Shown here piece by piece: positions 33,604-48,098 of a DNA stretch of 64,000 bases. The stretch is from Xylogone sp. PMI_703 (lineage: Eukaryota; Ascomycota; Leotiomycetes). Position 1 is the stretch's first letter. Each line of letters begins with the position of its first letter. The notes beneath the pieces are model-generated. The model was not told the origin of the DNA and did no database searches. It worked only from the letters and a program-made list of their open reading frames with translations. A program made the position numbers and the translations under genes. The stretch is from the NCBI GenBank assembly GCA_021399445.1, contig JAJTUQ010000005.1, positions 5,484,044 to 5,548,043 of the forward strand. Reading direction: 5' to 3'.

Positions 33604-34130
33604 ATGTCGGACCAGTATTTAGTGGCTGAGGAACGGGCCCGCGAAGCCCGTAGAGCCGGCCTGAAGGCGAAAAAGGATGAACAGCCGTTGAATACGACTA
33701 GGTCATACTCCAGTAAACAGAAGAAATAACAGATGCACGTTAACCCCTCTCTTTTACGGTCCGTAAAGTTGACTTACAGATTGCTGCTAAAAATAATACC
33801 TTACTTCACGTGTTGCTGAAGATGACAACTCTCACGTCTGGCCAGATAAAGAGCTTATGACTCCTGACAAGCTGGCCGTATAACTGAAAAAATATTTTTC
33901 TTCGACGTATCAAACCACCAGTAAACCATAAACTATATTCCAGAATAAGCCAGAAGAAAAGAGAACAAGACGAGGCCAAGGCTCTTGCGGAAACTTAACT
34001 CCTGTCAAAGGCTTTGTAGATGGCTTTGTCGGAAGTCTCAAAATTAATTATAGTTAACCACAAGAACTATATCTTCCTTCTAGGCTTCATTTTAGAGGAA
34101 AAGCTTATAAAAAAGGCCCCGGAAAGCTTT
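33604..34130 (+). pseudogene. Crypton-like tyrosine-recombinase remnant, RIP-damaged
   Basis: The ATG at 33604 opens a 41-codon start (MSDQYLVAEERAREARRAG...) ending in TRSYSSKQKK before a TAA; the flanking codons look like G-to-A mutated Glu/Trp. Further on, the same strand reads WPDKELMTPDKLAV, a stop, then LKK, and KPEEKRTRRGQG. The 'NTTRSYxxKQ' plus 'TPDKLAVxL' pattern resembles the N-terminal part of fungal Crypton-type tyrosine recombinase proteins (memory of the family, moderate). Damage increases to the right until the sequence merges into A+T-rich DNA, so the catalytic part is not recognisable. It marks the border of the transposon block. Confidence 0.45.
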
Positions 34131-34345
34131 TTACTGACAAGAAATACTATAAATATTTATATTATAATTATAATAAAATTATAAAAACTTTAAGTTATAT
34201 ATAAGAATTATAACATAAAGAACTTATACGAAAAAATGATTCATGGATTCTTTAATTAACAAGGATATTAATAAGTTAAGTTGGACAAAAAGAATTTCTA
34301 TAATTATGATATTAATAATATTTAAGTTAAATATATTCTTGAAGA

Positions 34346-34702
34346 TGTCACGAACCTACCAGGGGCACGGAAGGCCTGAGGCTCGGCAGGCGAGTTCCTG
34401 CACAGAGAACCTGACGTACGGACCAAGGTCATGTGACAAGGATCATTTGGATTATTGGGATTATTGCGATGATCCAGAGGATCCAGATGATCTAAGATAA
34501 ATTTATAGTTTATATAAACATAGATAATTACTAAATAGATAAGAGCTCATGCTCAACTTATAATATAGATTGTTACTTATACAATTGTAGTTATAATTAT
34601 ATATTATATTGTATTAATCCTTAAGCTTTTATTAATCCCTTTATAATTTAATATATACCTGTACATTCTATAGGACTTAAGTAAAGGCTTAGGTTTGTAA
34701 CA
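34346..34702 (+). repeat. 5' LTR of Gypsy A copy 1
   Basis: 357 bp, TGTCACGAAC...TTTGTAACA. It is the least mutated of the four A-family LTRs in the window; differences from the 3' LTR are almost all transitions. Confidence 0.95.
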
Positions 34703-34773
34703 CTTTGAGTACTTTTTTAGAAAGATTAAGATCGAGTGCCCTAAATGCTATGGCAAGCCAGTAAACAGGCCTT

Positions 34774-37700
34774 ATGTCAGGGATAGAGCATACAGCACTA
34801 GACCCTGTACTAGGTCCTGGACTAGTAGCAAACTTACCCTTATCGGATAGTGATAACGATGAAGAACAAGAATTCTCACGAGTTATTTTATTACCCAAAT
34901 TATTTAAGGTAACTACGTTAGTCAAGTTTAATGAAGATAGATCCAAGTACAAAACCTTCAAAATATAAACTTGTTTGTTCTTGAAATTTAATGAAGTTAT
35001 CTTCAGGAATAGATAAGATTATATATTCTAGGTTATTATATACTTAAAAAAAGACATATTCAAACTCTTGTTATTATACATAAAGAACTTCTACAATATT
35101 ATCAAAAAGAAAAAAGACAGATAACAAGAAACGATTAACTTATTTAAAAGTTTGAATAATTTCTAGGACAAAATAAATCAATTGTTCGATAATATAAATA
35201 AAAAGTAAAAAATTTCCAGATAATTAAATAAACTCAAATAGATAAAATTAGTACAGAATTATAATACAAGGTTTTATATATTAGTTCTTTAAGTAGACTA
35301 GGACAACAAAGTCTTAATATATTATTACAAAAAAAGTCTTAAAAATATAGTAATAAACAAGATAATTTAGCTAAGGCTAGTCTCAGGAAGTCTAGAGGAA
35401 CTCATGAAAGAAACTGTTAAGATAGACGATTATCAGTAAGAAAGACGTCAGATAAAAAAGGGTAAAGTAACAAGTTAGAACAACAAGAAGTAAAACTCTG
35501 AAGGAAAAAGAAAAAAAACTAAGAAAAACCTTAATATCATAAACTAAGAAATAAATATAATCTCTAAGGAAAACTCCAAGAAAGGAGGAAAATATAATTT
35601 AATACTAAAACAACAGAAGAAATATAAAGAAAAGAATTTATATTTTAAATATTACTTATCTAAATATATGACTCATGAATATAACAAGGACAATAAGCTC
35701 AAGAGTAAGCAGACTAATAATACAGAAGAAGTGAAGTAAAAATCGGAGTATAAAGGAAAAGGTAAGGAAGTAATGTTCGTAGAAGTCAATATAACAATTA
35801 CCCTAGAAGAAGAAGAAGTATTTACAAAAGCAGAATAATAGGCAATAAGGGAGGTAAAAGAGTCTTACTTTAGCTCAAAAACTTGGCCAGAAAACGATAA
35901 AGACTTATTGGTTAGCCAAATTTTACATAAATATCTGGTGTACACAAAGGATGACTTAGAAGAAGTATAGGAAAAAAGTAATGTAAAGATATATGATGAC
36001 ATTTTAGCAGAAGAAATTAAACCTTAGCTCTTTAATATACTAAACTTCAAGGAAACATTCTTTAAAGTTTAAGTTAAAGAAGACTTAGTCAAGAAGAAAA
36101 ATCTAGCCCTAAAACTTACTAAGAAAAGTTTTGGACATGAAATATTAATGAAAATATTGAAGGATATTATATAATATTTACCAGAAGAAATAAAAGACTA
36201 GTTCAGAACAACAGAGCTAGGTCCTAGCTAAAATACAAAAGACAAACAACCAGAATTGGCGTTAATGACTAAAGAGTTATATAGACTAAAAAGAAACCTT
36301 AAGTATATAGAAGTCCTTGAGACAAACGAAAGGGTGATACTTATAAAAATCAGGAAAAACTAAGAAAGTCAACATAAAATATAGTTTATAATAAAACACC
36401 AACAAGAATAAATAAAATCATATCTAATTAAGAATAAGATTACAAACTTCAGAATAATCATAAAAATTATATCTAAGTCTTATTATTACTTAAACCTAAA
36501 TCTGTTATAAACAAGAACATTATATATTATTATATTACTAATAGTGACATTACTAACATAGAAGAATCTTCTTGATGTATAAACAGTATAAATAAAAATA
36601 AAGTATAAGACTATATAAACTAAAGTTATACTTAATGATAAGAAGTTTTACTACAAACTATATATATTATAATAAGGTTATAAAATAAGAAGATAATATA
36701 AATTCGATGAAATAATTAACTCTTGGTACAAAAATGACAACAAGGAAAAATATACTAAAATTAATACAATTTTCGGAAATTCTCTTTTGACAATGTTTAT
36801 TAAGCTAAAAGGACAAGACCTAATAGTAATGTTCGATAGTAGTAACATAATTAACTTTATTATGCTTGAAATAGTCACTTGATTAGGACTGAATACCAGA
36901 GTTAAAAGAAAGAGTTACTTTATTAGAATAATAAACAAATCGAGTACCTCTTCTTAAGTAAAAGTGAAGATTAAGTTATTAATGATGAAGATATCCGGAG
37001 AAAAAACAGGAATTATATTTGATGTATTATATTTAAGTAAATATGAAATAATCATAAAAATGCTATAGTTCAAGAATTATAATCCATAAATAAATTAAGA
37101 AATAAGTCAGATAATAAGATTTGGTAAGATAAATAACTTATGACTAACTGACTTGTCAGCATAAGTAAATAATGTAGAAATAATATTAACATTACTAGAA
37201 GAGTATTAAAAGTATTAAAAATTATTCAAGGAATCACCAGATATAAAGGTACTATTGTCATAAAAACTTTAAGATTATTATATATGTCTAAAAGAAAGAA
37301 CTTACTTATTATATTACTGATTATACATAATGAACAAAGAGCAACAACAAGTCTTATGAGAAAAACTAGATCAGTTGTTAATAAAAGGATATATTAGATT
37401 TTCAGAAGTATTATATAAAACACCAATAATATATGTCCTAAAGAAAGAACTAAAGAAATGGAGAATAATTATAGACTACTGAGGATTAAACAATATTATT
37501 ATCTGTAACGTTCCTACTAGGGTATGGGGTTATCTATCACTCAAATGATAGATGAAGGTAAAGGGCGAGAGAATAACTTCACAAAGCTTAGGGTAGTTAC
37601 TATGAAATGCAGGTATGCTGTAAATCAATTGAGTTGAGCACGAAGCTCCTATCTATTGTGAGTTCTATCTACTTATATAGAGTGAACGAACCTAGGGATC

Positions 37701-40700
37701 AGATGGGTCAGTTCGAGCTCAACTGATCGTGGAATCAGTACGATCAGTACTGATCCTCCTGATCCCTCCGGGTCATGTCGATCAGCACTGATCCGACTGA
37801 TCGTCTTAGCTAATCCAGATGCTCGCTTAATTGCTAGTACTAGCTTTTTACACGTACAAGCAAATCGCTAGCACAAGCGGAAAGGTAGTACTATTTCTCC
37901 GATAATACTACTACCTAGCTAGTACAACCAAAGGGTTAGTACTATAATTCCGATAGTACTATCCTTTAGCTTGTACAACCCTTTCTATAGTACTAGTGTT
38001 GAACTTGTACTATCCTTTCGCTAGTACTAATAATACGATAATACTAACAATACTATAACCAGGACCCTGATAGCCGTCTTATCTTATACTTATTTAACTA
38101 AGGTGACGGCTATAGAGGCCCTATAATCAGGTCGCTTGTCACAACCTTGCGGGGTCGTGACATTATCAAAGATCAATATTTAATATTACTTATCTTGGAT
38201 TTACAGAAGAGATTAACAGACATTAAATATTTCACGAAGTTAAACTTTTGGATAAGATTTCACTTAATTAGAATTACAGAAAATAATGAGTAAAAGATAA
38301 TATTTGGTATATATTATAAATTATTCGAATACCTAGTCTTATTAATAAGATTCATTAATTCACTTACAATATTCTAAAGAATAGTAAATCATATACTTGT
38401 GTTATACTTAGATATATTTGTTATAGCTTATATTAATAACTTACTAATTTACTTTAAGATACTAAAGGAATATTAAGAATATATAAGAAAAGTTTTGTGA
38501 ATTTTATTAAATAATGATATATGATATTAATCCTGGAAGTGTACATTCCACCAGACAGAGGTAGAATTCTTAGAATATATAATTTCAGGAGAAGATTTTT
38601 GAATAAACTCACAGAAAGTGGTTAACATAAGGAAATAGCTTGATCTAAAGAACATCAGAAATATATAAGTTTTCAAGGGAATATATAACTTTTACTAGAA
38701 GTATATTCATAAATTCTTGGATATTATTATATTATTGGATGATTTAATCAAAAAGAATTAGGAATTTAAGTTCAAAAACAAAGAACAAAAAGTATGACAA
38801 AAACTTAAAGATTAATTTAATAAAGAAATAATTTTAGTAATCTTTTAGGTAAGGTTATTAATAAAAGTCAAAGTAGATATATCAAATAAGGCTTTAAGAG
38901 TAACTTTAAACTAATTATACTTTGACAGAAAATGAAGGTTAATAACTTTTTATTCAAGAAAGTTCTTTTTTACGGAAAAAAATTATAATATCTATGATAA
39001 AGAACTATTAGCTATAGTAGATATGTTCAAAACCTGAAGAATATATTTCTTAAGATTAAAAGTAAAAATACTTATAGATTATCATAACTTAAAATACTTT
39101 ATTAATATTAAAATATTAAACATTAAATAAGTTAAATAGTCAGAGGAATTTGTATAATATAACTTTAAGATAAAATATATCAAGGAGACTGAAAATGCTA
39201 AAGTAAATATGTTTAACAGAAGACTAGATTATATAAAGAAAGTTAAACCAGAAGTCAAAGTTATTTTCAAAGAAGAAGAAAATAAAACATTAATATATAA
39301 TCATTTAGCCCAAAGAGTTAAAGATTAAGAATTTGACGTGGAATAGACGAAGAAAATAGTCCAGGCTGTCAAACATAAAGTCAAGGAGGTTAAGGTATTA
39401 TTTCAAAAACTAAATTCAGATAATAAATAAGAAAAATTTATTAAAGAACCAAGAATATGGTTTTGTAACAAAAGAATTTATATACTATAATCCTTAATTA
39501 AGAAATTTGTCAAATATATACATAACTTATTACTGTATAAACATCAAGGAATTATAAAAATATATAAACTTTTTAACCTAGAGTTCTATATACTTAAGTT
39601 ATAAAAGACAATATAAGAAGTCGTTAAAGTATATAACACTTATTATTAAACAAAATCTACATAAAGAATTATGTATAAGTTATTATAATTATTAAAAATA
39701 CTAAAAAGACTATAAAAGTCAATAATAATAGACTTTATAATAGACTTATTACTGTTACTGGACATGGACAATGAAGTTTACGACAGAACATTAATAGTTA
39801 TAAATAGACTAATTAAGTACAGAGTTTTTATATTATGAAAAAGTACTTATACAACAGAACAGTTAATGAATATACTTATGAGTAAAATATTCACAATATT
39901 TAGATTTCCGAAGAAAATTATCTTTGATAAAAATAAACTATTTATATCAAAGTTTTAATAAGTACTTATTATTATGATAAAGATTAAGACTAAAATAATC
40001 ATTAAAAAATAGACATAAATTGACGAAAGTACTAAAAGACTAATTCAGACATTCAAGTAATATTTCAAAATATATATTAACTATTTACAGAATAATTAGG
40101 TTAAGTTATTACCAACAGTACAATATATATACAACAAAATAAAGTATAACAGTATATAGATATCACCTTATTACATAAATTTCGGAAAAGAAATAAGTAT
40201 AACATATTTATAAAAAAAAATACTTAATATAATAATATTAATAAAAAAAAGAATCAAGCTCATCAAGGAAACATAAACAATTATATAGTAAAGTCTAAAA
40301 AAAGTTAAAGAATGAATAAAAAAATATTATAATAAATAATATAAAATAAAACTTATATTTAAGAAAAAGGATAAAATATATTTTTTACGAAAATTTATCA
40401 AAACTAAAAAATTAAGTAAATTATTAGATTTCAAGAAAATAAAATTACTAAAAATCGATAAAGTTCTAAGACAAATAACATATAAGTTAAAACTACCCAA
40501 GAATACTAAAATATATTTAATTTTCTATGTTATTATACTAAAACAAATATTACTAGAAATACTAGTAATTATATATTTAGAAGCAGAAAATCTTAATCCA
40601 GAAAAGGAATACAAAATAGAAAACATAAAAAAACAAAAGATTTTCAGAAAGAAAGTTCAATATCTAATCAAATAAAAAGAATATCTAGAATCAGAAAATA

Positions 40701-40780
40701 TTTAAGAATTAACAGAAAAACTTAAGAATATTCAGTAGAAAGTTCAAGAGTTTAAGGTTAAATATATTAAATTAAATCAT
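34774..40780 (+). pseudogene. Degenerate gag-pol of Gypsy A copy 1
   Basis: Fragments in plus-strand frames cover gag, reverse transcriptase, RNase H, integrase and chromodomain. The longest open piece is 64 codons (34774-34968, starting MSGIEHTALDPVLG). St 37504-38162 is a foreign solo LTR splitting reverse transcriptase after the DY*GLNN motif; translation resumes at 38168 with the KDQYLILL segment. No functional product is possible. Confidence 0.85.
37504..38162 (-). mobile_element. Solo LTR, family B, unmutated, nested in Gypsy A copy 1
   Basis: 659 bp beginning TGTAACG and ending GTGACA, flanked by a perfect 5-bp duplication TTATC (37499-37503, 38163-38167). Base composition is balanced, unlike the DNA around it. 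Homologous to the mutated copy at 56347-56963. Element sense is minus, because the other copy has its polypurine tract on its right side. It is packed with CTGATC/GATCAG words (about 37700-37810) and TAGTAC words (about 37830-38040). Confidence 0.9.
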
Positions 40781-41405
40781 TTAATGTCAGATCATTAAAC
40801 AGATTATCAAACTGAGAATCCGAGAAAATAAAGTCATTTAAAGAAGTTATGATTATATAGTCAGAACTTTTTTATTCAATATACTTTTTCTTTTTAATAA
40901 CGTTAAACTTCTTTAAATTGCTCAAACCTCTCCTCAATATTTCAGTATTATGTATTTTTAGCTATTTCTGGAATTTTCGTAAATACATTTGACGAACAAA
41001 AACTTCTTATTTAGTTAAGGCTATAGCCTCCTCCTCAGTCTTCAGGCAAACTTCCTCGGCTTTTAGTTTCTCTTACTCTTTGACAAAAAAGTTATAAATA
41101 TTATATTTCACGTTATTGTCTATAGTAATATACTTAGAACAATATAAAGAATAAGAAGTAATAATATATTTCTTGTTTAAATATTTATAATAATTATACT
41201 AAAATATTTTTATGTTTTTGGATTTTATTTACTCTGATAATTTTATTTTGTTTCTTCTCTTTTTCTCTTTTACTGATTCTTAGTATTCTTGTACTATAAA
41301 ACACTTAAATAATATAATGAAAAGAAAGGAAAGTTTAAAGAACAATAAGATTATTTTTACCTTAACTTTAAATTTCGGGACAAAGTTAAGCTAAAAGGGG
41401 GATAA

Positions 41406-41762
41406 TATCACGAATTTACCAGGGGTACAGAAAGCCTGAAGCTCGGCAAGTAAGTTCTTGCACAGAGAACCTGACGTATGGACCAAGGTCACATGACAAG
41501 AATTATTCGGATTATTAAAATTATTATGATAATCCAGAAGATCTAGATGATCTAAGATAAATTTATAATTTATATAAATACAAATAATTACTAAATAAAT
41601 AAGAACTTATATTTAACTTATAATACAGATTATTACTTATATAATTATAATTACAATTATATATTATATTATACTGATCCCTGAGCTCTCACCAACCCTT
41701 TTATGACTTAGTATATATTTATACACTTTATAAGACTTAAATAAAGGCTTAGGTTTATAATA
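41406..41762 (+). repeat. 3' LTR of Gypsy A copy 1
   Basis: 357 bp, same length as the 5' LTR, with more C-to-T and G-to-A changes (for example TGTCACGAAC has become TATCACGAAT). Confidence 0.93.
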
Positions 41763-41767
41763 GAAGA

Positions 41768-42630
41768 ATAATAATGAATCTAAAATATTTTTTTTTATAA
41801 CTTAACTCAAAGTTTACAAAGTTTATAAATATATATAAATTTCTTTTTCAATTATTATTATTTTTTTTATGAAGAAAATTATTATAAAATAGAACTTATA
41901 AATTTGTTTTTCCTTAAATATTTATCTTCAGAAAACTTTACTTTATATAATTATTTAATAACTTTTCTTTAAGATAAGAAAATAAATAAGATTATAAAGA
42001 AAAAATTTATAAACTCTTTATATTATATAAACTTTCTTTTTTGTATATAAAAAGTTTTAATATAATTTTTGTTTTAATAGTTTTATATTATTAAAAAGAC
42101 TTTTCTTTCTTTTTAACATTAGTAAAATTAGTATAAGATTAAAGTTTTTGTTAAATAAGACTATAAAAAAGAATTATTTTATTTTATATAATTATAAGAA
42201 ACTTAAATTATTTTTAGAAAAGTTAATTTATTTTTATCTAAAAAAATATATTTTCTGCGAAATATAAGAATATAATATATTAAGATTTATAATATATCTT
42301 TGAGCTAAATATTATAAGTTAATTACTAGAATTATAATGTACTTTATCATATATATTTTATTTATCTTCTTTGTTAGTTTATATAGATTATAATTAAGTT
42401 TTTTATATCTATAAATAATTATTTCTTTTCGTAGGCTATATATAAACCTCTTTTTAGTTTTAAGGAACAAATTTGACTATAGATTAAAGCCTGGGAGGCT
42501 TATTTTAAGGCTTAAGCATAAAGATGTTGTTAAGCTTAAGGTAGCCTTGATAAAGATAATTTAACAGATAATAATTTCTTTAGATTAATGAAATATTTAT
42601 AAACTGTTTTATTATAGGATTTAGTTATTT
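41768..42630. other. A+T-rich RIP-type DNA, no gene
   Basis: About 860 bp left of the Copia insertion. Together with 48334-49577 it was one stretch before Copia copy 1 inserted. A relatively G+C-rich patch at 42485-42545 (GCCTGGGAGGC...) hints at a less damaged fragment. I do not recognise it. Confidence 0.4.
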
Positions 42631-42861
42631 TTGTTAAAATTATGATCATTATACTCATATAAGGGAAATGTTAGTTCACTAAGTATTACTGTATTATAAG
42701 GTTGAATAAGCTTATATTGACTTATACATTGTATGTTTATTCTTCTATCTAATATTTAAAGGGTTATACCCTTAAATACTCTTTTACTGAATTATTAGTC
42801 ATTCCACTCTGATCATATAACTACCAAATACCAGTATACTCTGCTCCTATAATTTCTAACA
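42631..42861 (-). repeat. 3' LTR of Copia copy 1
   Basis: About 231 bp, similar to 48099-48328 with scattered transitions. Confidence 0.9.
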
Positions 42862-45800
42862 CTTTTACTCAGATCATACAAATGTTATAATATAACCTAT
42901 ATCAGTCTCATCTTGTCAGTATCACCTCTGATCACTCTTACTATCTCTTAATTGCTCCTACTATTGCCAGACCAAGTAATTCCTTGAACTACATAAACAT
43001 TATCTTCTGTAACAACTTTATCATACCATTAGTTATTATATCTACTGTAAGAATATAATTAACGATAATACATTTATACTCTTTTAAGTCACAGATATAA
43101 TAATAACAGATATCAATATACTTTAATCACTTGTGAAAATATAAATTCTTTATTAACATGAGTATACCTTGATTATTTCCTAATATTTATATAGTCATCA
43201 AGTTTGACCTAATATATTAAAGGAATCCTATATCATAAAGTATTTAAGTAATCCATTAACTCTGCTTAACATATATTAACATTATAATATATTCTGATTC
43301 AATACTTGAAGTTATTACTGAATATTACTTCTTACTCCTCCAGGAAACAAACCCTCTGTAAAGTATGGCTATATTTCCTGAAGTACTCTTCTGGTCGGTC
43401 TTATCTTTTGCTCAATCTACATCTGAATATATAACTAATGTAAAACTACCAGTTTGTTTATTATCGTTATTATTTTAGTATAACAATTAATTAACTTAAA
43501 TTAAAGTTAACTTATAACAAACATACTATTTAATCATTGATCTAACATATCTTAAGAGTTCTTTTACGGTATTAGTATAATACTCTCCAGGATTACTTAT
43601 ATATTGGCTAAATTTGCCTAAAATAAACATAATATCTGGTCTGATGTTTATCATCATGTACATTAAACTTCTTATACACTCTTGATACTCAGTCAGGTTT
43701 GCCTTCTTGTCAAAGTCTAAAGTCAAGTATAACTTATCATAACTAAAGATTAATACTAACTTTAATTTGTACTTCTTTTGAGTTATTTTATATTAATTCA
43801 AAATATTATCTAAATATTATTCTTGATCTAAGAATAATATTTTCTTTTTTCAATTCTTAATAACATAAATACCAAAAATTACTTAAATCTCCCTTAGGTT
43901 CTTAGTATAAAATCAATTTACTAATGTCTTTCTAAACTATTCTAATTTTTATATTCTTGGTATAACAGTAGTAATATTATTTACATAAACAAATAATATA
44001 ATTTTATATTCTTTATGGATATAAAAACAAGGATTAGCTAAACTTTAGACAAATCCAATCTTAACAAGATAACTTTTACAGAATAAGTTTTAGTCTTATA
44101 CAGATTACTTTAGCTTATACAAACTTTATAAGACATATAATATGTACTTGTTCTTTAACTTAGGTATTTTGTCTGGTTAAGACAGAAAGATTTATTCTTG
44201 TAAGTATGATTCAGTAAAAGTATTCTTCATATTATACAAATAGTATTCAAGGTTTTCCGTTATAATAATGGCCATGAATATCCGAAGAATATTTATTCTA
44301 ATCATAAGTATAAATATTTCAGTGAAATTTTATCTATATTTCTGAAAAAAGTCTTGAATAACTAATCTTACCTTGAACTTGTTTAATATCCTGTCGAAGT
44401 TCGTTTTAATAATGAATACCTATTTGGTAAAGATTAAGTTTACTTCTTCCAGAGGTATTTCTTCTTTCTATGTACCATTTTACTATAATAATATGATCTC
44501 TTTGTTAATTACCTTCTTTTATTTCTGATTATATTTATGATCTGAAATGATCTCTTTATATATCATTAAGATAACAATATCTAGATTTGTTACTAAATTA
44601 GCTAAAGTTATCTCGTCTAAGTCTTAGTAATCTTGATCTTTCAATATTATAAATATAACTTTAATTATCTTAATAAAATAATCTTTATCATTAAAGTTAT
44701 CAAGTCTCTGTCGTTTTCGAAGATCATACCTTATTTTTATAAGTTCTGGTAATACTTGATTTTCTCCGCCAGACAAGTAAAATTTGATAAGTAATACTAT
44801 ATTAGCACTAAATGATAAATCATAATTCTTGGCTTAAGCCTGAGATTAATCTCTAATTTTATTTTCCTTATTTCTCTTATCTCCTCCTAGATAAGATATA
44901 TTTACACTTAGATTATTTATATTTTCCTGATCATATTGATGACTAGTTAAGCTAATTAGATCATTACATATTACCACTGGATTTGTAATAAACAAGATTA
45001 TAATTTCGAAGTTATTTAAGTTTTTCAGATCTGGGAATAATATAAATTCAATGATTTCATTTTGTGGTCAATCTCTTGGTTTACGAATTGTTAGCTCGTT
45101 CTTTGTTCTTTGAGGATTATTTGTCTGAAGTTTTAAATTAACTATTCTACCTTGGATATTTTCATAAAAATTAACATAATTTAATTTGATAATACAACTT
45201 TTGTCTGATGTATAAACTTTATATTATTTGGTCATGTTTAGATTATATTTTACAAATACTATAACTTGTTTATAATCTATAAACTTATTTTTTCTTGATT
45301 CCTTTAAGTACTTCTTTCGGTTAACATATAACATATATTTATATTCAAAAACTTTGATATGATCAATGCTTAAAATCTCTCCAGTAAATACTTGGTATAG
45401 GCTAATAACTTTCTTATTAATTATTAAGCCAGATATTATTTGATTTCTCAGATATACATCCGTTTTAACAATATAATTCCAGAATTCAAGCAATAAGTTA
45501 ACTTCTTTTAACAATGTCCGAGTATCTGCTATAATTATCTGGATTATTCACTCAGTTAGACTGTTTTAGTTTAACTTGTACTTTGTTATTGTTTTTGCCC
45601 GAATCCTGATCAAAGTATTCTATTTGTTTAGTAATAATAATAATTCCGAGACATTGTTAATTCTAATAACCTTGACTTTCTCCTCTGTCTTATACTTTAC
45701 TTAGATTTTTTATGTCTTAAACTTTTCGACTAAATGTACTTTTGTCTTTACAAAAATATTCCAAATGTAATAAGTAACATTATTAACAATTTGAGTAAAG

Positions 45801-48098
45801 TATTAGTCTTCTTTTATTGATAGTAAGAATAGTCCACATACATTTACGTAGATTAGTACAAACCTCTTACTCTCTTATTTACTTAACGTTTTATTAATAT
45901 AATCTTTTATCTTAATAAAGTCGTAGATTTCATAAAGTTCCTTAGTTATAAGTTTTTGTATTAATTTACTTAAAATAATAACCTTATGTAAGTTATAGAT
46001 TTTCTTTATTCTAAAATAAGCAAATTGTTTATATTATAAATTATAATGTTGTATGACTTTCTTTACTGACTTTAGTGTTAGTATAAATGAGGTTTTAGTA
46101 TCATTGTCAAAATTTTGATTTTCTTTGTTAAACAGGTTAAATCGCAATTATTCCTTTTCCGTTTTAACATCATTAACCAAAGTTATTTCCTTTAGTCTAT
46201 TTACAATAGAACTCATAATATACACTCCTTTATGTTACTTAGCTTTAATATACTAGTTCTTTTGATTTTTTTGAGTAAAATATATTATATGTAGATCAAA
46301 AGAGCCATCAAAACCTTTTTCACAAACATATCGACCAGAGAATAAATTAACCTCAAGATTCGGAACAAGTAGAATATCAGACAATAATATAGTACTTTTA
46401 TCCTTCAACTTTATTTCAGTGATCCTTTTCTTCCATATATATAACTTTCTACCTCTAACCTTTATCCTACGACATTTAATATCAATCATTAATTATTTAA
46501 AGAACTAAAGGTTGTTAATCATATGTAAAGAAGTGTTAATGTCTGTAATCTAGACGAAAGGTTTGACCTTATACATTACTTCCTTCAATACTTCTACAAC
46601 TTCGTCTTCTTTCTCGGATAAGTCGTCAGAGCTTGACTTTATCTCTGATATTAAGTCATATTCAAAGTGACCAATGACGTGACCATAAGAATGTTGTCTT
46701 AACTTGTTCCCCTTATGGTAACCTTTGCCTTCATTCTTCTTTATTGTTTTCCGAGAGTATCATAATTTACTATCCTTGGATTTGAGACCAAAAACGTATT
46801 TTCTTATATTATATCTAAGTTTATAATATTTGATAAAATGATTCTTGTCACATAAGTAACATTTGACTTCCCTCTAATCAGGCGAACTACTTTTATATCT
46901 GCTCTGTTGACTTGAGCTTCTGCTCCCTTTGTCCTGTGATCTTTATGTTCTTTTGTCTCAGACAACAAATATTGTCAAGTTAGTGACCTTCTTTTTATAT
47001 CTTTGGAGAATGTTGATCTTGTCCACGATTTCAAGTATTGATTATACATCAATCATAATTATAATTATTAAATATTCTTCTAAAAGTCTTACAAAAAAGA
47101 ATTCAAATATTTACTTTATACTAAAGTTATCCTTGAGTTCAAAAGTTATCTTTATAACTCTTCTCCTCAACTCTTATACTCAGATCTATCCTTCTTTAAT
47201 TATCATACCTTGTTCTAACTTGAATAAAATAAATTAAACCATTTCACTTTGAGCAATATAAAATAATAATTTACTATACTTAGAATATAATTTTGTCTAT
47301 GTCAGTTAAACTTCAGACTTGTCATAGATCAGTTCATTATCTATAATATTGATATAAATTAAAATCATATATAAAATCTTCACAGATACAACTTCATATT
47401 TCTCTTATTTTTCAATATTCTATATACCATCCTTTGATCCACTTTATAGTCCATCCTTTACCTTCAAACTCTCTAGTTATTTTACTATACCTTCAATAAT
47501 AATTTCAAATGTTTTCGTACTTATTAGTATAACAAAAATATTAATTAATAATAAGGTTCTCTGAATCCAGACATATTCTATAATTATCTTGTTTAACACA
47601 AATTCTAGCAATTCTCCCTTAAAATAAAATCTTATCAGTTTAAACCATTTTTGCCAATTTACTTTACTAAAGATATTAATAAAGTATTTACATATAAAGT
47701 AATTAATATCCATCTTCTCAAATGTTGATAAGATAAAGATAATGAAGATTTTGTTGTCTTTTGAGCTGTCATATTATAATTCAAGGTTAAAGAGACTTAT
47801 AATTGATTATTAAGTTTAGATAAATAAATAAGTATCATGTTAAAGTACTTAATACTAATTAAAGGACTATGATCTTCAAGTACTTACTATAGACTAATAA
47901 TTCATTATATGTCTACCTGTTTTAAGACTTAGAACTGATTAGTCTATATTTCAACTAATACTCTACAAACTTCTTTTTTCTATAAAAACTTATATAATAA
48001 TGTATGTTTTGGTTATCCTTGGTAATAGACTTACGATGAATATGTCCTAACTATTATTCTTTTTGGTGACGCCTCAATATACATCCAGGTTTATAACT

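Larger units (their letters stand above)
34346..41762 (+). mobile_element. Ty3/Gypsy chromovirus retrotransposon, family A copy 1, RIP-inactivated
   Basis: 357-bp LTRs lie at both ends (34346-34702 and 41406-41762), each beginning TGTCACGA (TATCACGA in the 3' copy) and ending GTAACA-like, flanked by the 5-bp duplication GAAGA (34341-34345 and 41763-41767). A polypurine tract (AAAAGGGGGA) lies just before the 3' LTR. Between them, degraded but readable on the plus strand, are gag near 34774, reverse transcriptase (IIDY*GLNN near 37480, then FVIAYINNLLIY near 38430), RNase H, integrase near 39740-39960 and a chromodomain near 40600-40740. This gag-pol order with a chromodomain defines a chromovirus. 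Nearly every frame has stops, mostly explicable as C-to-T or G-to-A. A solo LTR of family B is inserted inside the reverse transcriptase. Confidence 0.93.
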
